A DNA stretch of 64,000 nt from Viola odorata. Its lineage: Eukaryota > Streptophyta > Magnoliopsida > Malpighiales > Violaceae. The position numbers were made by a program, and so were the translations under genes. A model generated the notes under the pieces. It was not told the origin of the DNA and searched no databases. It saw only the letters and a program-made list of their open reading frames with translations. Position 1 is the first letter of the stretch, and every line of letters starts with the position of its first letter. The stretch covers positions 40,100,579 to 40,164,578 of the forward strand of contig OY829542.1 in the NCBI GenBank assembly GCA_963691705.1, read 5' to 3'. This document shows positions 58,881-64,000 of the stretch, in pieces.

Positions 58881-61490
58881 AAAAGAAAATTGAAAATATA
58901 AGAGAATAATATATATTACTACTAAAGTCATGCCAAATAGTTTTTTAAATGAAGTGTCATACATATGCTTAGTGATACTGAAATTGGTAGGTAATTATTT
59001 TTTTAATAATTGAAGTAACTAAAAATATGAAAGAAAAATATACATTACTGCTAGAGTTATGATGCAAGAATAATTTTTTTAAAATAAAAAAATAAAAAGT
59101 CATACAAATGGTTAAAGATATTTAAAGGGTTAGATAACTAATTTTTTTTATAATTGTGGTAATAAAATATTTTTCAATATAGTATAACTATGTGAATGAA
59201 TAATAGATCAAACAGAAAGTGAAAAATGGAAAAAAGAAAATATGAAAAAAATGATAGAAAAAATGATAATAAATGAACGACAAAGATTAGAAAATAAATG
59301 ATGAGAAGTGGTTCATGCTATATTGTGAGAAATGATTTATTTTGAATATATATATATATATATATTACCGTTCAGTCATGTTGCAAAAAAAATATAAAAA
59401 TAAAAAATACATATATTAATTAATAATATTGTTTAAGGAGTTAGAACAATTTGTACGACTAAAATGTATATAGTAATGAAAAATCATATTGGAACAATAA
59501 TTTGTACATTTTGTTAAGAAAGAGTTAGATAAATGAATATTAATATCTAAATAGTTAAATATTTAGTTATTTTAATTGAGATTATGGAGTATTTTTTAAT
59601 ATAACTTAATTATGTGTATAAATAATAATATGTAAAAGAGTAAGACAGTGGAGAATTAAGGAATTACGAAAATAAAAGAAAATTATAAGAGATGTAATAA
59701 TGCACACAATTCATGTAATTAATCTAAGAAATAATTGATTTATCTAATTATAGAAAAAAATGCAAATTCCACATAAACTTCCATATTGAATTTTTAATAA
59801 TTGTTAAAATGCAATTAATATTTTAATTATTGATTGAATATAAATATATTTTGGAATATAAATCACTTGAATTTAAAGATTTTAAAATATTAAATTAGAA
59901 TGTAAAAAATTCAATTAAAAAGCTACGATACAAAAAAAAACAAATCAAGTAAATAGAAAAGGGAAAAAAGAGAGCATACAATAAAATAAATGAATTAAAA
60001 ATAATTAAAAATATGGGAGAAAATTATATATTATTACTAAAGTCATTCTATAAGAAAAAAATTAATATTTTTTTTAAAATTAAGTATCATGCATATGTTT
60101 AGTGCTATTTAAAGGGTTAGTTAAACATTACTGCTAAAGTTATGATGCAAGATTAGTTTATAATTTTATTTTTAAATATGAAAAGTCATATAAATGGTTA
60201 AAGATATTTAAAGGGTTAGATAATTAATTTTTAATAATTGAGGTAATGAATTTTTTTTGATATAGTATAACTATGTGAATAAATAATAGATAAAATGATT
60301 TCTTTTAAACAATAAAATATTTATTATCGTTAAAGTCATGTTGCAAAAAAATATAAAAACAAAAATACTTATATTAATTAACAATATTGTTTAAGGAGTT
60401 AGAATAATTTGTACGAGTGAAATGTATATAGTAATGGAAAATCATGTTGTACGAATAATTTGTACATTTTTTTAAGAAATAAAGAGTTAGGTAAATTGAT
60501 ATTAATATTTAAAGGGTTAAATATTTAATTATTCTAATTAAGGTTATGGAGTACTTTTTAATATAACTTAGTTATATGTATAAATAATAATATGTAAATA
60601 AGTAAGAGAGAGTGCAGAAGTAAAGAATTAGGAAAAGAAAAAAAAGTTATAAGATATGAGATAACTCACACAATTCATATAATTGATCTAAGAAATAATT
60701 AGTTTTATCTAATTATAAAAAAAATTCAGATTCCACGTAAGCTACCATATTGAATTTTTTATAATTTTTAAAATGAAATTAATGTTTTAGTTATTAATTG
60801 AATATGAATATATTTTAGAATATAAATCACTATAATTTAAAGATTTTAAAATATTAAGTGAGAATCTAAAAAGGCAATTAAAAATCTACAATACAAAAAA
60901 AAATAGCAAATCAAGTAAATAGAAAAACAAAAAAAGAGAACATACTATAAAATCAAAAAATAATAAACAAAATAAAAATATGAGAGAAAAATATATATTA
61001 CTACTAAAGTCATGCTACAAGAAAAAAAATATTATTTATTAAAATAAAGTACCATACATAGGCTTAGTGATATTTAAAGGGTTAGGTAATTATTTTTTTA
61101 ATAATTGTAGTAACTAAAAATATGGGAGAAAAATATACATTACTGCTAAAATCATGAGTTAAAAAACAATTTTTTTTTTATAAATAAAATTCATCCAAGG
61201 TTAAAGATATTTAAAGGGTTAAATAAATATATTTTTTTAATTGAGTTAATGAAATATTTTTTGAATACAGTATCACTATGTGAATAAATACTAGATAAAA
61301 ACGAAAAAGAAAATGAAAAAGGAAAATAAAAAGAAAATAAAAAAATAAAAAAGAAAAATAAGAGATGAGAAAAATGATAGAAAAAATAATAATAAACAAA
61401 TGACAAATATTAGAAAATAAATGATGAGAAGTGGTTCATGCTATGTTGTGAGAAATTATTTATTTTAAACAGAAAATATATATTACCGTT
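58880..61490. repeat. AT-rich tandem repeat, period about 1.1 kb, right block
   Basis: TATTACTACTAAAGTCAT starts copies near 58911, 60033 and 60997. Shared inner landmarks are GTTTAAGGAGTTAGAA, GGAGTATTTTTTAATATAAC and GAGAAGTGGTTCATGCTAT. Copies vary by insertions and losses; no open frame of note. Confidence 0.82.
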
Positions 61491-61790
61491 TGTTAGCCCA
61501 AAGGGTACTCGAACCTATTTTGATGATGTCAAGACTCGTAAATTAATTAGATAGCTAATTGGATTTTAAGTGTGAATGTGTGTAGTTTGCGAAGAACGAA
61601 TATTTGAAGCAACGAATCCAAGAACTCGCAAACTCAAGATCAAGTGTTATTTAAGATCAAATTTATATGTAAGTATGTATTATTTTAACACTTGGTTTGT
61701 GTTCAAATACCTCAGAGATTAAGGGTCAAAAGGTTTTGTGTCAAACAAGTTTTGAAAAACGTTTTAAGGATTTCAAATCAGGCCTTAAAC

Positions 61791-62096
61791 GTGATCACGG
61801 TTATGGCCAAACGTGAATCACGGTTTGCAATTTCAGCTAACCGTGATCACGGTAAGCCTTACCGTGAATCACGGTTAAGGATATCAAAGTAAATTTTTAC
61901 TTCCGAGAGTAACGTGAATCACGTTAAGGGGTTTAACGTGATCACGGTTAAGCAACCGTGATCACGGTTAGACCTAAACGTGAATCACGTCAGTCTAACG
62001 GCTAGTTTTTTTTAAAAGGCTTGAGGAGCTCGTCCTAACCGTAATCACGGTTACTCCTAACCGTAATCACGGTTACTCCTAACCGTGATCACGGTT
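61791..62096. repeat. Eleven GTGATCAC-type palindromes in the LTR
   Basis: Eleven units in 306 bp, the best being AACCGTGATCACGGTT (62081-62096 and near 61951). Others have one extra centre base (CCGTGAATCACGG) or one change (CCGTAATCACGG). They lie upstream of the TATA box, in the U3 part of the LTR. Confidence 0.9.
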
Positions 62097-62189
62097 AGAA
62101 GCAGACAAGTTCCAACAGTCACTTTGTCCACTTAAAACGGTCATTTTTGTTCCCATCCTCTCTTGTCCGACCTTCCCTCTGCCAAACAC

Positions 62190-62197
62190 TATATATA
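62190..62197 (+). promoter_or_regulatory. TATA box of the copia LTR
   Basis: TATATATA, about 100 bp right of the palindrome cluster; transcription would start near 62220-62235. Confidence 0.6.
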
Positions 62198-62898
62198 CTC
62201 ATCTTAGATGAGTTAGATAGTAAGAATGAACATATAGAACAACAAGAGAACATTTGAGAAAGCTCATTCATAAAAATTCCATTTTACAAACTCCAAAAAT
62301 CTAAACACTCTTTACACAAGCTGTCCTCAACGATTTCAATCTTGTCTTGTGTCATTTTGGGAGTTCTTTTGAAGCTTTCTTTCTGAGGTAATTTGTTCAT
62401 TTATTGGTGTTGAATTTAATCATACTATTATTCATTTTGTGTACACCAATTGTTTGTTGCATTTTGAGATAATATCTTTGTTAAGGTTTGAAAAGTGTAC
62501 CTAACACTTTTGGGTTAAGGGTAGTGTTCTCATCCCTTGAAAGAGAACTTAGGTTTGTGGTTGAGCCCGGAAAAACCATAGGTTGTTAGTGAGCCTTGGA
62601 AAACTATTGATAGATTGTGGTTGAGCCCTTGAAAAACCAATAGGTTATAGTTTAGCCTTGGAAAACTATTGTAAGGTTGTTGGTTAGCCCCGGAAAACCA
62701 ATTGTAAGGTTGTTGAGCTGAACCCGTGAAAAGCTCTAGTGAATAGCAAGGTGTTGCATTCGAAAATCCTAAGAGGAGGACTCTTAGGTAGTGGAGTACA
62801 ATTCGTGTGAATTGGAACCACTATACATATTTGTGTATTGCTATTCTTCTCTTCTCTATTTGTGCAGAAAGTTTGAAGTTTTTAGAAGGGACTATTCA

Positions 62899-62925
62899 CC
62901 CCCCCCCCCCCCCCCCCCCCCCCCC
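62899..62925. repeat. Poly-C run of 27 bases
   Basis: An uninterrupted C run near the 3' end of the LTR. The exact length in an assembly is unreliable. Confidence 0.85.
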
Positions 62926-62953
62926 TCTAGTCCATTCATTGACTAATCATCAA

Positions 62954-62966
62954 TTGGTAGCGGAGC
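62954..62966 (+). other. Primer-binding site of the copia element
   Basis: TTGGTAGCGGAGC, a variant of the TGGTATCAGAGC type that pairs with initiator methionine tRNA. Confidence 0.65.
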
Positions 62967-63012
62967 AAGGTCACTTGGAACAAGGTTCAGCAACCTCAAG
63001 TGAAAGATTCAA

Positions 63013-64000
63013 ATGGATAGAGGAAGTATTGCCAGCACTTCAGATAGAGGAGCTTTCAATCAACCACCTTACTTAGATGGCAACAACTATCTTCATTGGA
63101 AAATCAAAATGAAGACCTTCCTTACGTCTCTCAACTGTGAATTGTGGGATTGTGTCGAGAAAGGTTTTGTGGCTCCAACTGAGCCAGCCGGGACAGATGG
63201 AACTACAAGAGTTCTTGATTTTGAGAGATGGACCAATGCACAGAAGACAAGGAAGACTTTAGAAGCTAAAGCCATGTATGCACTTCAAGTCTCAATTTCC
63301 TTTGGTGAGTTCAATCGCATCAGCTCTTGCAAGACAGCAAAGCAAATTTGGGAAACGTTGGAGATGGCGCATGAGGGTACTGCCCAAGTTCGTGATCTTT
63401 GATTGGACCAGCTCAAGACTGAGTATGAGCTTTTCAAGATGATGCAGGGAGAGTCTATCTATGATCTCAGCACAAGATTGCAAAATCTGTGCAGTGCCAT
63501 GGATAACCTCGGATTGACTCAAACCGATTCAGAAATGGTGAGGAAATTTCTGAGCATTCTTCCAAGCAAGTGGGTAGCTATCAAGACCACTATCAAGCAG
63601 AAGGAAGTGAAGCCATCATTCACTCAACTTGTGAGCTCTCTTACAGCTTTTGAGCATGAGTTGGGTTTGTACAATTTGGAGGAGGCAAATGTCAAGGAAA
63701 AGAAGAGCATTGCCCTTGCCAGTAAAATGGCTGAAGAGGATGAAGACACTCTTGCCTTCTTCACAAGGAAATTCCAAAAGCATTGGAAATCAAAGAAGAA
63801 CAAATATCAAGGTGAGTCTTCTAACCATTTAAAGTTAAATTCTAATGCTGATGTTGTGTGCTTTGAGTGTGACAAACCAGGACATATCAAGAGCGAATGT
63901 CCTAGATTGGAAAAGAAAAAGAGATATGAGAAGCACAGCTCTAAGTACAAGAAAGAGGGGAAGAAGCATCACAAAAGAGCATTTAAAGCTACATCCACAT
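63013..64000 (+). pseudogene. SIRE-like copia gag, one in-frame stop, runs off the window
   Basis: ATG at 63013 (MDRGSIASTSDRGAFNQPPY) is followed by LDGNNYLHWKIKMKTFL, typical of copia gag N-termini. The frame meets TGA at 63400-63402 and continues without shift: LDQLKTEYELFKMMQGESIY, FLSILPSKWVAIKTTIKQKE (UBN2-type domain). A zinc knuckle CFECDKPGHIKSEC lies at 63859-63900. A basic tail follows to the window edge. Gag packages element RNA. A single stop in an otherwise clean frame suggests a young copy. Confidence 0.88.

Larger units (their letters stand above)
61491..62952 (+). repeat. 5' LTR of a SIRE-like Ty1/copia element
   Basis: It starts TGTTAGCCCAAAGGG within the AT-rich repeat and ends before the PBS near 62952 (CATCA or three bases earlier). 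It holds a palindrome cluster (61791-62096), a TATA box (62190-62197) and repeated TTGTGGTTGAGCCC-like pieces at 62555-62720. Only this LTR is in the window. Confidence 0.75.

Overview
The window is nuclear DNA of a flowering plant, most likely a eudicot. It is AT-rich, its host genes have plant-type introns, and its mobile DNA belongs to plant lineages (Tat/Ogre, Athila and chromovirus-like Ty3 elements, SIRE-like Ty1/copia, plant L1-type LINEs, hAT, Harbinger and mariner-type DNA elements). There are no prokaryotic operons and no CRISPR array, and I saw no tRNA or rRNA gene.

Region 1 (1-21083) is a nest of retroelements. A LINE ORF1 fragment (minus strand, up to 21083) was hit by an Athila-like element (PBS at 17043-17062, long LTR ending at 20498). 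The Athila LTR was hit by a short chromovirus-like element (18245-20168, TSD ATCAT). Its gag was hit by a second chromovirus-like remnant (14810-16160, TSD TTAGA) and by an element of which only an LTR end remains (14349-14551). Into that LTR went a Tat-lineage element whose gag-pol lies on the minus strand (7.9-13.7 kb, 5' LTR 13723-14348). This Tat element carries an intron-containing accessory gene on the opposite strand (1-6660), which is split by a young non-autonomous Tat-like element (273-4622, TSD CTTCT, 453-bp LTRs differing at 4 sites).

Region 2 (21.1-38.0 kb) is the gene island, all on the minus strand: a BMT5-like (DUF2431) methyltransferase gene with a one-base frameshift (22471-24736), a DUF868 gene (29630-30556), a single-zinc-finger protein gene (31802-32287) and an intact 14-exon TAF4b gene (33059-37805, 931 codons). 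Between the first two lie a 582-bp hAT-type element with an 8-bp TSD and a 3.5-kb segment with Harbinger-type ends that carries the last three exons of a KAPP-like protein phosphatase 2C gene.

Region 3 (38.0-61.5 kb) is intergenic. It holds a foldback element, a 1.17-kb mariner-type element and an AT-rich tandem repeat with a period near 1.1 kb. The repeat array is split by a LINE (44585-47801 and 58071-58880), and the LINE is itself split by a decayed Ogre/Tat-like element (47802-58070) whose 3' part contains a series of different tandem arrays. One copy of the AT-rich repeat contains a 179-bp near-perfect palindrome flanked by the 5-bp TSD AAGTG; two other copies of the same repeat in this window show the empty site.

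Region 4 (61491-64000) is the 5' end of a SIRE-like copia element: an LTR with 11 copies of a GTGATCAC-type palindrome, a PBS, and a gag that has one in-frame stop and runs off the window.

The clearest candidates for something new are the palindromic insertion at 43.6 kb, the phosphatase fragment inside the Harbinger-type ends, the palindrome cluster in the copia LTR, and the non-autonomous element built almost wholly of tandem arrays.
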